From Sinomonas sp. P10A9 (GTDB taxonomy: Bacteria; Actinomycetota; Actinomycetes; Actinomycetales; Micrococcaceae), in contig NZ_CP163302.1 of the NCBI RefSeq assembly GCF_041022165.1, positions 1,798,001 through 1,862,000 of the forward strand: 64,000 nucleotides of DNA. Direction: 5' to 3'. Below are positions 56,338 through 64,000 of this stretch, piece after piece. Position 1 is the stretch's first letter. Each line of letters starts with the position of its first letter. The notes below the pieces were generated by a model that was given only the letters and a program-made list of their open reading frames with translations, had not been told where the DNA came from and searched no databases. Position numbers and translations under genes: made by a program.

Positions 56338-56718
56338 TCACTGCCAGATCGTGGCGATCGCGATGTTGAGCAGCGCGAGACCGCCGACGCCGTGCGCGAG
56401 TCCAGGGGACACGGTCTCGCCGGCCTTACGCCGTCGGTTGCCCACGAACGCGAGCGCGCCGACCACTACCGCGATGATGAACTTCACGGTGAGCTTGATG
56501 TACAGGCTCGTGGTGAGGGGTTCGACGCCGCTGTCTGCCTGCTTCGAGAGCACGGTCACGAGTCCCACGAGGATGATGCCCGTGACGAGCTGCGTCATGG
56601 CACCGTCGAACTGACGCGGGCCGACCGTGGGGCTCTTCATGTTGGCGATCCATGGGCCGACGATCATCGCCGCACCCACCACGTGCAGGAAAATCACAAT
56701 GTTCAGGACGACAGTCAT
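56338..56718 (-). CDS. small four-helix membrane protein, unknown
   Basis: A 126-residue protein with four transmembrane helices (about 3-22, 44-61, 70-92, 103-124): MTVVLNIVIFLHVVGAAMIVGPWI, AMTQLVTGIILVGLVTVL, LYIKLTVKFIIAVVVGALAFVG and LAHGVGGLALLNIAIATIW. The early HVVGAAMIVGPWI helix with a central His resembles small actinobacterial membrane proteins with a possible heme- or quinone-related topology, but no function can be assigned. ATG 56718 is preferred because TAAACT lies 7 nt upstream in the leaderless pattern; the earlier in-frame start at 56814 is in the sucB terminator region. Confidence 0.75.
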   Translation of the reverse strand: MTVVLNIVIFLHVVGAAMIVGPWIANMKSPTVGPRQFDGAMTQLVTGIILVGLVTVLSKQADSGVEPLTTSLYIKLTVKFIIAVVVGALAFVGNRRRKAGETVSPGLAHGVGGLALLNIAIATIWQ

Positions 56719-56725
56719 GGTCCCG

Positions 56726-56731
56726 AGTTTA
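56726..56731 (-). promoter_or_regulatory. -10 element of the small membrane protein gene, leaderless type
   Basis: TAAACT on the minus strand, 7 nt before ATG 56718. Confidence 0.5.
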
Positions 56732-56813
56732 GTGGTGGGCCGAGCGGGCCCCCGTCGAAACCGGCGGCGAGCGCGTTCCAAGTGCGTAACGAATGTCGGG
56801 GCGCCACGACGCA

Positions 56814-56848
56814 ACGGCGCCCGCCCCGGGAAAGGGGGCGGGCGCCGT
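56814..56848 (-). terminator. terminator of the lpdA-sucB transcript
   Basis: ACGGCGCCCGCCCC (56814-56827) pairs with GGGGCGGGCGCCGT (56835-56848), loop 7 nt, 36 nt beyond the sucB stop on the minus strand. Confidence 0.7.
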
Positions 56849-56884
56849 CGTGCGTCTGGCTGGATCTATAGCGTCAGAGACGCA

Positions 56885-58630
56885 TCAGAGTCCCAGATCG
56901 GCCTCGAACGCGCCCTCCTCGAGGCGTGCGCGGAGCGTCTGGAGGAAGCGTCCGGCGTCCGCACCGTCAACGAGGCGGTGGTCGTAGGTCAGCGAGAGGT
57001 ACATCATCGAGCGGACCGAGATCACGTCGTCGCCCTCGGCGTTCTGGGAGACCCAGGGGCGCTTGACGATCGCGCCGGTGCCGAGGATGGCGACCTGCGG
57101 CTGGTTGATGATCGGCGTATCGAACAGCGCGCCGACCGAGCCGATGTTCGTGATGCTGAACGTGCCGCCGGAGAGCTCATCGGGACCGATCTTGTTGTTG
57201 CGCGTGCGCGCAGCCACGTCGGCGATGTGGCCCGCGAGCCCGGCAAGGTTGAGGTTGCCCGCGTTGTTGATGACCGGGACGAGGAGGCCCTTGTCCGTGT
57301 CCACCGCGATCGCCAGGTGCTCCGCGTTGTGGTAGGTGATCTGCTGGGTTTCCTCGTTGTACTCCGCGTTCAGCTTCGGGTGCTGCTTGAGCGCCTCGGC
57401 CACGGCCTTCGCGATGAACGGCAGGAACGTGAGCTTCACGCCGTTCTGGGCGAGGAACTTCGCCTTGGAACGGTCGCGGAGCTTCGCGATCTTGGTCATG
57501 TCGACTTCGTGCACCTGCGTGAGCTGCGTCGAGATGTCGAGGGACTCGCGCATGCGCCGGGCGATGACCTGGCGGATGCGGGGCGCCTTCTCCGTGGTGC
57601 CGCGCAGCGATGACGCAGGAGCCGCGGAGGCCTCCTTGGACGCAGCCGCGGCCGGGGCGGGCGTGGCAGCCAGAGCTGCAGCCGCCTTCTTTGCCTCGAC
57701 CGCAGCCAGGACATCCTGCTTGCGGATACGGCCGCCGACGCCGGTGCCGGTGAGGCTCGTGACGTCGATGCCGTTCTGGTTGGCCAGCTTGCGCACGAGA
57801 GGTGTGACGTAGCCCGACTCGGTGCCCTGAGCGGCAGGCGCGGCAGGCGCCGCTGCGACCGGCGCAGGCGCGGCGGCCGGAGCCGGTGCAGCAGGAGCAG
57901 CCGGTGCAGCCGGGGTGGCCGGTGCCGGGACCGCAGCGGGTGCCGGTGCGGCGGCGGGCTCGGGTGCCGGTGCGGCGGCGGGAGCGGGAGCCGGGGCTGC
58001 CGGAGCACCGGAGCCGACGACGGCGAGCACGGCGCCGACCTCTGCGGTCTCGTCCTCTGCGACCCTGATCTCGAGCAGGGTACCGGCGACCGGCGAGGGG
58101 ACCTCGGTGTCGACCTTGTCGGTGGAGACCTCGAGGAGCGGCTCGTCGACCTCGACGGTCTCGCCCACGGCCTTGAGCCAGCGGGTCACGGTGCCTTCCG
58201 TGACACTCTCACCGAGGGCGGGGAGCTTCACTTCGTGCCCCTCGGCCGGGGCGGTGGAGGCAGCTTCGGTGGTGGGCTCGGGAGCAGCGGCCGGCGCGGG
58301 AGCAGCGGCTGGCGCGGGAGCAGCAGCCGGAGCCTCGGGCGCCGCGGGGGCCTGCTCGGCGGCGGGTGCCGCAGGGGCGTCAGGCGCCGATGCGCCGTCG
58401 CCGATGATGGCCAGGGGTGCGCCGACCTCGGCAGTCTCATCTTCGGCGACGAGGATCTGCTCGAGGATACCCGCGACGGGGGAGGGGATCTCGGTGTCGA
58501 CCTTGTCGGTGGAGACCTCGACGAGGGGCTCGTCGACCTCGACTCGGTCGCCGACCTGCTTGAGCCAGCGGGTGACGGTTCCTTCGGTGACGCTTTCACC
58601 GAGGGCCGGAAGGGTAACGGATTCAGACAT
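56885..58630 (-). CDS. sucB: dihydrolipoamide acyltransferase (E2), two lipoyl domains
   Basis: A 581-residue E2 core subunit of a 2-oxoacid dehydrogenase complex. Two almost identical lipoyl domains carry the lipoylated Lys43 and Lys172 in STDKVDTE. Each is followed by a long Ala/Pro swinging linker. A peripheral subunit-binding domain (about 274-310, [34 protein letters not shown]) and the acyltransferase domain follow, with catalytic [15 protein letters not shown] at the end. In actinobacteria one such E2 serves the pyruvate dehydrogenase complex and is often annotated SucB/DlaT; the acyl specificity is not clear. lpdA lies immediately upstream in the same direction (51-nt gap). Confidence 0.92.
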   Translation of the reverse strand: MSESVTLPALGESVTEGTVTRWLKQVGDRVEVDEPLVEVSTDKVDTEIPSPVAGILEQILVAEDETAEVGAPLAIIGDGASAPDAPAAPAAEQAPAAPEAPAAAPAPAAAPAPAAAPEPTTEAASTAPAEGHEVKLPALGESVTEGTVTRWLKAVGETVEVDEPLLEVSTDKVDTEVPSPVAGTLLEIRVAEDETAEVGAVLAVVGSGAPAAPAPAPAAAPAPEPAAAPAPAAVPAPATPAAPAAPAAPAPAAAPAPVAAAPAAPAAQGTESGYVTPLVRKLANQNGIDVTSLTGTGVGGRIRKQDVLAAVEAKKAAAALAATPAPAAAASKEASAAPASSLRGTTEKAPRIRQVIARRMRESLDISTQLTQVHEVDMTKIAKLRDRSKAKFLAQNGVKLTFLPFIAKAVAEALKQHPKLNAEYNEETQQITYHNAEHLAIAVDTDKGLLVPVINNAGNLNLAGLAGHIADVAARTRNNKIGPDELSGGTFSITNIGSVGALFDTPIINQPQVAILGTGAIVKRPWVSQNAEGDDVISVRSMMYLSLTYDHRLVDGADAGRFLQTLRARLEEGAFEADLGL

Positions 58631-58681
58631 GGGTGCCCGTGCTCCTAGATTCTTCTCTGTGCGAATGGTGTCTGCGTCGGT

Positions 58682-60064
58682 TCAGCCGTGGAGGGGCTTG
58701 CCGGCCAGTACGAGATGCGCCTCGCCGAGGCTCTCGTTCTGCGTCGGGTGGGCGTGGATGAACTGGGCGACGTCCTCGGGGTACGCCTCCCAGTTGACGA
58801 TCAGCTGCGCCTCGCCGATCTGCTCGCCCATGCGGGCGCCGATCATGTGGATGCCCACCACGGGGCCATCCTTCTGACGGACAATCTTGATGAGGCCTGA
58901 CGTGCCGATGATCGAGCTCTTGCCATTTCCCGCGAGGTTGTACTCGGCGGTTTCGACCTGGTCGTCGCCGAACTTGGCCTTCGCGGCCTTCTCGGAGTAT
59001 CCGACCGTGGCGATCTCGGGATCGCAGTAAGTGACCTTGGGGATGTTGATGTCCTCGACGACGACGGGGTTGAGCCCGGCGATCTCCTCAGCCACGAAGA
59101 TGCCCTGCTGGAACCCGCGGTGGGCCAGCTGGACGCCGGGAACGATGTCGCCGACGGCGTAGATGTTGCCGACGCCCGTGTGGAGGCGCTCGTTGGGGAT
59201 GACGAAGCCGCGGTCCATGGTGATGCCCGCCTCCTCGTACCCGAGGTTGGCAGTGAGCGGGCCACGGCCGACGGCGACGAGGAGGAGCTCGGCCTCGAAC
59301 GTCTTGCCGTCCACGAGCGTCACCTTGACGCCGTTCTCATCCTGCTCGACGCCCTGGAAGAACGTTCCTGTGCTGAACTTGATGCCGCGCTTTTTGAAGG
59401 CGCGCTCAAGCTGCTTGACGATCGTGGCGTCCTCGTTCGGGACGAGCGAGGGAAGGCCTTCGACGATCGTGACGTCCACGCCGAACGAGTTCCAGACCGA
59501 CGCGAACTCGACGCCGATGACGCCTCCGCCGAGCACGATCGCACTCTTGGGCACGTAGTCGAGGGTGAGCGCCTGCTCGGAGGTGATCACGCGGCCGCCG
59601 ATCTCGAGGCCGGGCAGGCTCTTCGAGAAGGAACCGGTCGCGAGGATGATGTTCTTGCCCTTGTAGGCAGTGCCGTCGACGGTGACGGTGTCCTGGGCGG
59701 TGAGCCGCCCTTCGCCCTCGATGACCGTGATGCCCTTGGCCTTGATCAGGCCCGTGAGGCCCTTCCACTTCTTGGAGATGATGCCGTCTTTGTAGGCATT
59801 GACAGCGGGCATGTCGATGCTGTCGAGAGTGACGTTGATGCCGTACTTGGCGGCGTCGCGGGCGTGGTCCACGAGCTCGGCCGAGTGGAGGAGCGCCTTG
59901 GTCGGGATGCAGCCGGTGTGCAGGCACGTGCCGCCGAGCTTGCCCTTCTCTACGAGCCCGACGCTGAACCCCAGCTCGGAGGCGCGGATTGCGGCAGCGT
60001 AGCCGCCGCTTCCTGCGCCGAGGATCAAGATGTCGAATTCGTGCGCAGTTGCCTCTTCGGCCAC
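58682..60064 (-). CDS. lpdA: dihydrolipoyl dehydrogenase (E3)
   Basis: A 460-residue FAD flavoprotein that reoxidises dihydrolipoamide with NAD. FAD-binding ILGAGSGGYAAAIRASELG, the redox disulfide Cys47-Cys52 in GGTCLHTGCIPTKALLHSAE, a NAD-binding VLGGGVIGVEFASVWNSFG and the C-terminal HAHPTQNESLGEA with the catalytic His-Glu pair are all seen. CLHTGC, not CLNVGC, is common in actinobacteria. ATG 60064 begins MAEEATAHEFDILILGAGSGG. lpdA and sucB form an E3-E2 operon. The unusual AT-rich patch at 60231-60288 lies upstream and may be part of its control. Confidence 0.96.
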   Translation of the reverse strand: MAEEATAHEFDILILGAGSGGYAAAIRASELGFSVGLVEKGKLGGTCLHTGCIPTKALLHSAELVDHARDAAKYGINVTLDSIDMPAVNAYKDGIISKKWKGLTGLIKAKGITVIEGEGRLTAQDTVTVDGTAYKGKNIILATGSFSKSLPGLEIGGRVITSEQALTLDYVPKSAIVLGGGVIGVEFASVWNSFGVDVTIVEGLPSLVPNEDATIVKQLERAFKKRGIKFSTGTFFQGVEQDENGVKVTLVDGKTFEAELLLVAVGRGPLTANLGYEEAGITMDRGFVIPNERLHTGVGNIYAVGDIVPGVQLAHRGFQQGIFVAEEIAGLNPVVVEDINIPKVTYCDPEIATVGYSEKAAKAKFGDDQVETAEYNLAGNGKSSIIGTSGLIKIVRQKDGPVVGIHMIGARMGEQIGEAQLIVNWEAYPEDVAQFIHAHPTQNESLGEAHLVLAGKPLHG

Positions 60065-60230
60065 GTGTACGCTCCCTCGCCTTGAGGACGGCGTGTTCCG
60101 CCGTCGGATGTGACAGTTGGCCTGCGGCTGTAGCGCGCCGGCCGGGTATTCAGGGAAACCCTATCCCCCCGACTGACTATGCTCCACCTTCGCCGAACGA
60201 AAGTCGCTGCCTTGTGTCCAGACTCACGGA

Positions 60231-60288
60231 ACTTTATCATTTCTCAACAGATGGATTTTAAATTTCGAATTATGGAAACTGTCTGTTG
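60231..60288. promoter_or_regulatory. AT-rich patch with inverted repeat upstream of lpdA
   Basis: Within a G/C-rich genome, 60231-60280 is mostly A/T. CAACAGA (60245-60251) and TCTGTTG (60282-60288) form a perfect 7-bp inverted repeat flanking it, extendable to 10 bp with G-T pairs. The rest of the 272-nt gap between pepA and lpdA shows no gene. Possible operator, promoter UP-element or hairpin. Confidence 0.4.
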
Positions 60289-60336
60289 GCCGACGAAGGG
60301 TGGCAGTGGCCGGGTGGCAGGCTGGGGCCTCGGACG

Positions 60337-61965
60337 TCAGGCGCTGGCGACGCGTTCGAGGTAGCCGATGAGGGTCCGGACGGTCGATCCCGTGCCCTGC
60401 TTGGGAGTGTGTCCATAGGCCGAACCCGTGTTGAACGCCGGCCCGGCGATATCCAGGTGGGCCCACGGGACCGAGCTGCCGTCGGGACGCTCGCCGACGA
60501 ACTCCTTGAGGAAGATCGCGGCGGTGAGCATGCCTCCTGGCCGCTCGCCCACGTTCGCGATGTCTGCCGTGGCCGAGTCGAGCCCCACGCGCAGTTCCTC
60601 GGGGAGAGGCATGGGCCAGGCCGCCTCGCCCGCGTCCGCGGCGGCGTCGAGCAGCGGGCGGGTCACGGCGTCGTCGCCCATGACACCCGCCGTGCGGGTG
60701 CCGAGCGCGATGAGCGCCGCACCGGTGAGCGTCGCGACGTCGATCAGCGCGTCCGGGTTCTCCTCACTCGCCGCCGCGAGCCCGTCCGCCATCACGAGGC
60801 GCCCCTCAGCGTCGGTGTTGAGGACCTCGACCGTGCGGCCGCCCCGGACGGTGATCACGTCGGACGGTCGCTGGGCGCTGCCCGACGGCATGTTCTCGGC
60901 AATGCAGAGCCAGGCCGTGACCTTGACGGGGAGCCCCAGCCGGGCAGCTGCGAGTGCCGCATTGAGGACGGTTGCCGCCCCTGCCATGTCACTCTTCATC
61001 TGTTCCATGTTGGCGGCCGGCTTGATCGAGATGCCGCCAGAATCGAACGTGATGCCTTTGCCCACCAGATGGATGTTCTTGGCGGATGCCGCCTTCGCGG
61101 GGACGTACTCGACCTTGACCAGCCGGGGCGGGCGGGAGGAGCCCTGGCCGACGGCGAGGATTCCCCCGAAGCCCTCTTTGGCGAGCCTCTTCTCGTCGAA
61201 CACCGTGACCTTCACGGGCAGGGCCTTCGCGAGGTCCCGTGCAGCTTCTGCGAACGTTTCGGGGTAGAGCTGGCTCGGCGGCATGTTGACGAGCGTGCGG
61301 GTCGCGTTCACGGCCGCGCCGACAATCGACGCGCGGGAGAGCACAGCCTCAGCATCGGCCGCGGCCACTGCCGGCGCGTAGAGGATCGCGCTGCCCACGT
61401 TGCCCTTGATGCTGGTGCCGGCGTCAAGGGCAACCGCGTCGGCCGATTTGTGCTCTGTATAGGAGTAGGCGCCCAGTGCGGCGCCCTCCGCGACGGCTGC
61501 GATGTCCTCCGCCGTCGAGGAAGGCAGGGCGAGGACCACCGTGTCGTTGCCCGCGAGCTGGCGGATGGCGGATCCGGACGCGCGCCGCAGCTGTTCGGCG
61601 CTCGGCGCGGCGTCGCCGTCGAGCTTGCCGATACCCACGAGCGCAAGGACATGCGCTCCCAGCTCGGGGAGCCCGGGGAGCCGGTGCAGCTGGTCCTGAG
61701 CGCCCGTGACGCCGAGTGCCGCGAGTGTCGAGGCGACGGCCTCGGCATTTCGCTCGCTCAGTGGGGTTTCGAGGAGCACAGGTCCGTCCGCCCCTTGCGC
61801 GACGCCGATGACGAGCACATCGCTCGGGGTCTTGCGCAGGTCCTTCGACACTGCCCTCAGGGTGACTTCACGGTTGCTGAACACTGCGGCGCCTCGATTC
61901 TGCAGGGGCTGCGGTGCAGTGCGCCGGCCTCGCCCGTGCGGGGGAACTGTGGTGGAAAGGGTCAC
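60337..61965 (-). CDS. pepA: leucyl aminopeptidase (M17)
   Basis: A 542-residue dinuclear-metal aminopeptidase that removes N-terminal residues from peptides. VGKGITFDSGGISIKP carries the metal-binding Lys and Asp, KSDMAGAATVL follows, and NTDAEGRLVMADGL is the M17 signature with the Asp and Glu ligands and catalytic Arg. Length is slightly above average owing to the N-terminal segment. GTG 61965 is chosen because TACGAT lies 9 nt upstream; GTG 61884 (VFSNREVTL) is a good alternative without the 27 extra residues. It could complete degradation of tricorn products. Confidence 0.93.
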   Translation of the reverse strand: MTLSTTVPPHGRGRRTAPQPLQNRGAAVFSNREVTLRAVSKDLRKTPSDVLVIGVAQGADGPVLLETPLSERNAEAVASTLAALGVTGAQDQLHRLPGLPELGAHVLALVGIGKLDGDAAPSAEQLRRASGSAIRQLAGNDTVVLALPSSTAEDIAAVAEGAALGAYSYTEHKSADAVALDAGTSIKGNVGSAILYAPAVAAADAEAVLSRASIVGAAVNATRTLVNMPPSQLYPETFAEAARDLAKALPVKVTVFDEKRLAKEGFGGILAVGQGSSRPPRLVKVEYVPAKAASAKNIHLVGKGITFDSGGISIKPAANMEQMKSDMAGAATVLNAALAAARLGLPVKVTAWLCIAENMPSGSAQRPSDVITVRGGRTVEVLNTDAEGRLVMADGLAAASEENPDALIDVATLTGAALIALGTRTAGVMGDDAVTRPLLDAAADAGEAAWPMPLPEELRVGLDSATADIANVGERPGGMLTAAIFLKEFVGERPDGSSVPWAHLDIAGPAFNTGSAYGHTPKQGTGSTVRTLIGYLERVASA

Positions 61966-62070
61966 GTCTTCCCGATCGTAGCCGGACGCCGGGCGGCAGG
62001 GCGGGTGCGGATGGAATGATAGAGGGCCAATGACTGTTGGAGCGTGCAGAGTCAAGAGAGGACAGATGCC

Positions 62071-63117
62071 GTGATCGACCCCGCCTCCGGGCCACTGCAG
62101 GATCCCGCCGGCCTCTACACAGCAGCCCTCGAGCTCAGCCGTGACGAGGGTGTGCGTGGCTTGCCGCTCATCATGGGCTTCACCGGGTTCGCGGATGCCG
62201 GCCATGCCGTGCGCCAGATCAGCGAGGAGTTGATCAGCGTCCAGGCCGATGGCGCCCTCGTGGCGTTCGACGTCGACCAGCTGCTCGACTACCGCTCGCG
62301 CCGGCCCCGCATCCGTTTCGTCGAAGACCACCTCGAGGACTACGACACCCCGAAGCTCGCGCTCTACCGACTCGAAGACGGGCTCGGGAGGCCCTACCTC
62401 CTGCTGTCCGGACCCGAACCAGACCTGCAGTGGGAGCGGTTCGCGCGGGCCGTCGTCGGCCTCGTCGAAGAGCTTGAGGTGAGCCAGACGCTGTGGGTCC
62501 ATGCGATCCCCATGCCTGTTCCGCACACGCGGCCCCTCGGAGTCACGGTCCACGGCAACCGGCCCGAGCTCGTCGAGGGGATCTCGCGATGGAAGCCCGT
62601 CGTCGAGTTCCCCGCCGCGGTGGGGCACTTAATCGAGCTCCGGCTCATTGAGGCAGGCCATGACGTGACCGGATTCGTTGTCCACGTCCCGCACTATCTC
62701 GCCGAGGCCGAGTATCCTGCCGCGGCCGTGACCGGCCTCGAGCACCTCGGCGCGGCTGCGTCTCTCATGCTTCCGAGCGATCGTCTCCGGGAGGCCGCGC
62801 GCGAGGTCGAACGGCAGGTGGCGGACCAGGTGGCCGCATCCGAGGACATCCGCGAGGTGATCTCTGGGCTCGAGGAGCGCTTCGACGACCGCAGCGCGGA
62901 GGTGCCGCGCAGGTCGCTCCTGGCAGGCTCTGCAGACGAGCTCCCCTCCGCCGAGGACCTCGGCGCGGCGGTCGAGGCGTACCTCGCATCGCACGGCGAG
63001 GCGGACGCGGCGCGGGACACCGAGACGGGCGACGGCGCGGGCTCGCCCCGCGATGGTGACGCACCGCACGGGCCGGATGACGCGGGAGGAGCGCCCCGGG
63101 ACAACCCGCCGAAATAG
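62071..63117 (+). CDS. PAC2-family protein
   Basis: A 348-residue protein of the PAC2 (proteasome assembly chaperone 2-like) family found widely in actinobacteria. LIMGFTGFADAGHAVRQISEEL, VAFDVDQLLDYRSRRPRIRFVEDHLEDY, PYLLLSGPEPDLQWERF and WVHAIPMPVPHTRPLGVTVHGN are the family blocks. The C-terminal ~60 residues are acidic and disordered. GTG 62071 is preceded by AGAGAGGA with 8-nt spacing. Divergent from pepA. The role in bacteria is not settled; ATP-grasp and peptide-related roles have been suggested by context only. No proteasome (prcAB) or pup gene is in the window. Confidence 0.88.
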   Translation: MIDPASGPLQDPAGLYTAALELSRDEGVRGLPLIMGFTGFADAGHAVRQISEELISVQADGALVAFDVDQLLDYRSRRPRIRFVEDHLEDYDTPKLALYRLEDGLGRPYLLLSGPEPDLQWERFARAVVGLVEELEVSQTLWVHAIPMPVPHTRPLGVTVHGNRPELVEGISRWKPVVEFPAAVGHLIELRLIEAGHDVTGFVVHVPHYLAEAEYPAAAVTGLEHLGAAASLMLPSDRLREAAREVERQVADQVAASEDIREVISGLEERFDDRSAEVPRRSLLAGSADELPSAEDLGAAVEAYLASHGEADAARDTETGDGAGSPRDGDAPHGPDDAGGAPRDNPPK

Positions 63118-63120
63118 GAT
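63115..63120 (+). promoter_or_regulatory. -10 element of the MFS gene, leaderless type
   Basis: TAGGAT, overlapping the PAC2 stop codon, followed by 6 nt and the GTG start of the transporter. Confidence 0.5.
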
Positions 63121-63126
63121 CGTGGG

Positions 63127-64000
63127 GTGAATAGCTGGCGCGCCTATACGGTCTGGGGAATCGGAGTCTTTGCCTATCTGGTGGCGGTGCTCCAGCGCAC
63201 GTCCTTCGGCGTGGTGGGACTCGAGGCGGCCGACAGGTTCCATGCCGGCGGTGCCGCGCTCTCGGCGTTCACCGTTCTGCAGCTCGTGGTGTACGCCTCG
63301 CTGCAGATCCCGGTGGGCATCCTGGTGGACCGTTTCGGCAGCCGGGTCATGGTCGCCGCGGGCGCCGTCTTCATGGCCCTCGGCCAGCTGCAGATCGCCG
63401 AGGCGGAGTCCGTGGTGACGGGCATCATCGGGCGCATGCTCGTCGGCATGGGTGACGCCATGACGTTCGTCTCGGTCCTCAGGCTCGTTCCGCTTTGGTT
63501 CTCGGGCCGCAGATCGCCGCTCATGAGCCAGCTCACGGGCGTCATCGGCCAGCTCGGCCAGCTCGTGAGTGTCATACCGTTCCTTGCGCTCCTGCGGGCC
63601 ACCGGGTGGTCGCAGGCCTTCATGAGCCTCGCAGCCCTCTCGGTCCTCGTGGTCGTGCTCGTCCTCACCCTCCTGCGCAACGCGCCACCGGGAACGAAAG
63701 TCGAGCCGGAGGGTGAGCCCGAGGGCACCCGCGCCGTGCTCGCCGCTGCGTGGCGCCAGCCAGGGACACGGCTCGGAATGTGGAGCCATTTCACCGTCCA
63801 GTTCAGTGGGAACGTCTTCGCGCTCATGTGGGGCTTCCCGTTCATGGTCGCGGGGCAGGGGTACGACGCGCAGACGGCGGCGGGGCTCATGTCCTTCTTC
63901 GTCGTCGTGGCCATCATTGCCGGGCCTCCGATGGGGCGATTCGTTGCCCGGTATCCGCTGCGCAGATCGACGCTCGTGCTTGCCATCTGCGCGCTGACGG
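63127..64000 (+). CDS. MFS transporter, N-terminal part
   Basis: An open frame runs from GTG 63127 to the window edge (291 codons, no stop). It starts with V-N-S-W-R-A-Y-T-V-W-G and shows at least seven hydrophobic helices. The MFS motif between helices 2 and 3 reads GILVDRFGSR. The central loop contains RNAPPGTKVEPEGEPEG, and the second half starts at WSHFTVQFSGNVFALMWGFPFMVAGQGY. The substrate is unknown; relatives are often labelled nitrate/nitrite- or oxalate/formate-type transporters, but I see no decisive motif. It begins in the leaderless manner, 9 nt after the PAC2 stop. Confidence 0.85.
   Translation, partial: MNSWRAYTVWGIGVFAYLVAVLQRTSFGVVGLEAADRFHAGGAALSAFTVLQLVVYASLQIPVGILVDRFGSRVMVAAGAVFMALGQLQIAEAESVVTGIIGRMLVGMGDAMTFVSVLRLVPLWFSGRRSPLMSQLTGVIGQLGQLVSVIPFLALLRATGWSQAFMSLAALSVLVVVLVLTLLRNAPPGTKVEPEGEPEGTRAVLAAAWRQPGTRLGMWSHFTVQFSGNVFALMWGFPFMVAGQGYDAQTAAGLMSFFVVVAIIAGPPMGRFVARYPLRRSTLVLAICALT

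Noticed and set aside
60179..60364. Short plus-strand frame in the pepA-lpdA gap
   Set aside because: No ribosome site; runs through the A/T patch and into the end of pepA; no recognisable protein features.

Overview
This window is a piece of chromosome from a high-GC Gram-positive actinobacterium. The best fit is a member of the Micrococcaceae (Arthrobacter/Sinomonas type). The reasons are the strong G/C bias at third codon positions, the gene order aroG - PASTA kinase - LysM transglycosylase - Rv2175c-like - idsA, a complete actinobacterial division/cell-wall cluster ending in divIVA, and a MurE whose diaminopimelate-recognition motif is altered in a way that suits L-lysine peptidoglycan. 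The window carries only core (housekeeping) genes. I see no insertion sequence, prophage, CRISPR array, integron, tRNA or rRNA, and no obvious foreign island.

Layout. 1-5905: end of a class II DAHP synthase (shikimate pathway), a Ser/Thr kinase with four PASTA repeats, a secreted LysM lytic transglycosylase, a small Rv2175c-like DNA-binding protein, a long-chain polyprenyl diphosphate synthase and a small lipoprotein. 5992-7824: DNA polymerase IV and a DUF3040 membrane protein. 8349-25252: the dcw cluster mraZ-rsmH-ftsL-ftsI-murE-murF-mraY-murD-ftsW-murG-murC-ftsQ-ftsZ, with stop/start overlaps at most junctions. 25249-28388: pgeF, yggS, sepF, yggT, divIVA, which extend the division cluster. 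28460-34897: lspA, rluD, an unknown membrane protein, dnaE and a second membrane protein. 34925-39983: hisD, nrdR, polyphosphate glucokinase, methionine aminopeptidase, a mini-SPOR protein and panB. 40060-46401: a nitrogen block with two glutamine synthetases (one lacking, one keeping the adenylylation tyrosine), the GlnE adenylyltransferase and a cupin. 46669-51734: an RDD protein, DUF4191, lipA/lipB and a second, atypical kinase. 51842-64000: a tricorn-type protease, OsmC, a small membrane protein, the E2 and E3 subunits of a 2-oxoacid dehydrogenase, leucyl aminopeptidase, a PAC2 protein and a truncated MFS transporter.

How it works together. The first 28 kb is mostly one programme, growth and division: lipid-carrier synthesis (idsA), precursor synthesis (murC-F, mraY, murG), septal synthesis (ftsI, ftsW, ftsL, ftsQ), Z-ring assembly (ftsZ, sepF), polar growth (divIVA), PASTA-kinase signalling and cell-wall remodelling (LysM transglycosylase). 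lipA/lipB make the lipoyl group needed by the sucB-type E2 further along.

The most informative non-coding signals are: (i) eleven genes in which a -10-like TANNNT hexamer lies 6-7 nt before the start codon with no Shine-Dalgarno sequence, which predicts leaderless mRNAs; (ii) a 10-bp-periodic GTGG array across the mraZ promoter, a candidate MraZ operator; (iii) two NrdR-type boxes, 22 bp apart, before nrdR; (iv) an inverted repeat in the ftsZ promoter region; (v) two hairpins in the mraZ-rsmH leader. I did not find a convincing wholly new system. The least explained items are the HGD-type kinase at 49857, the cupin between glnE and glnA1, and the two membrane proteins flanking dnaE.
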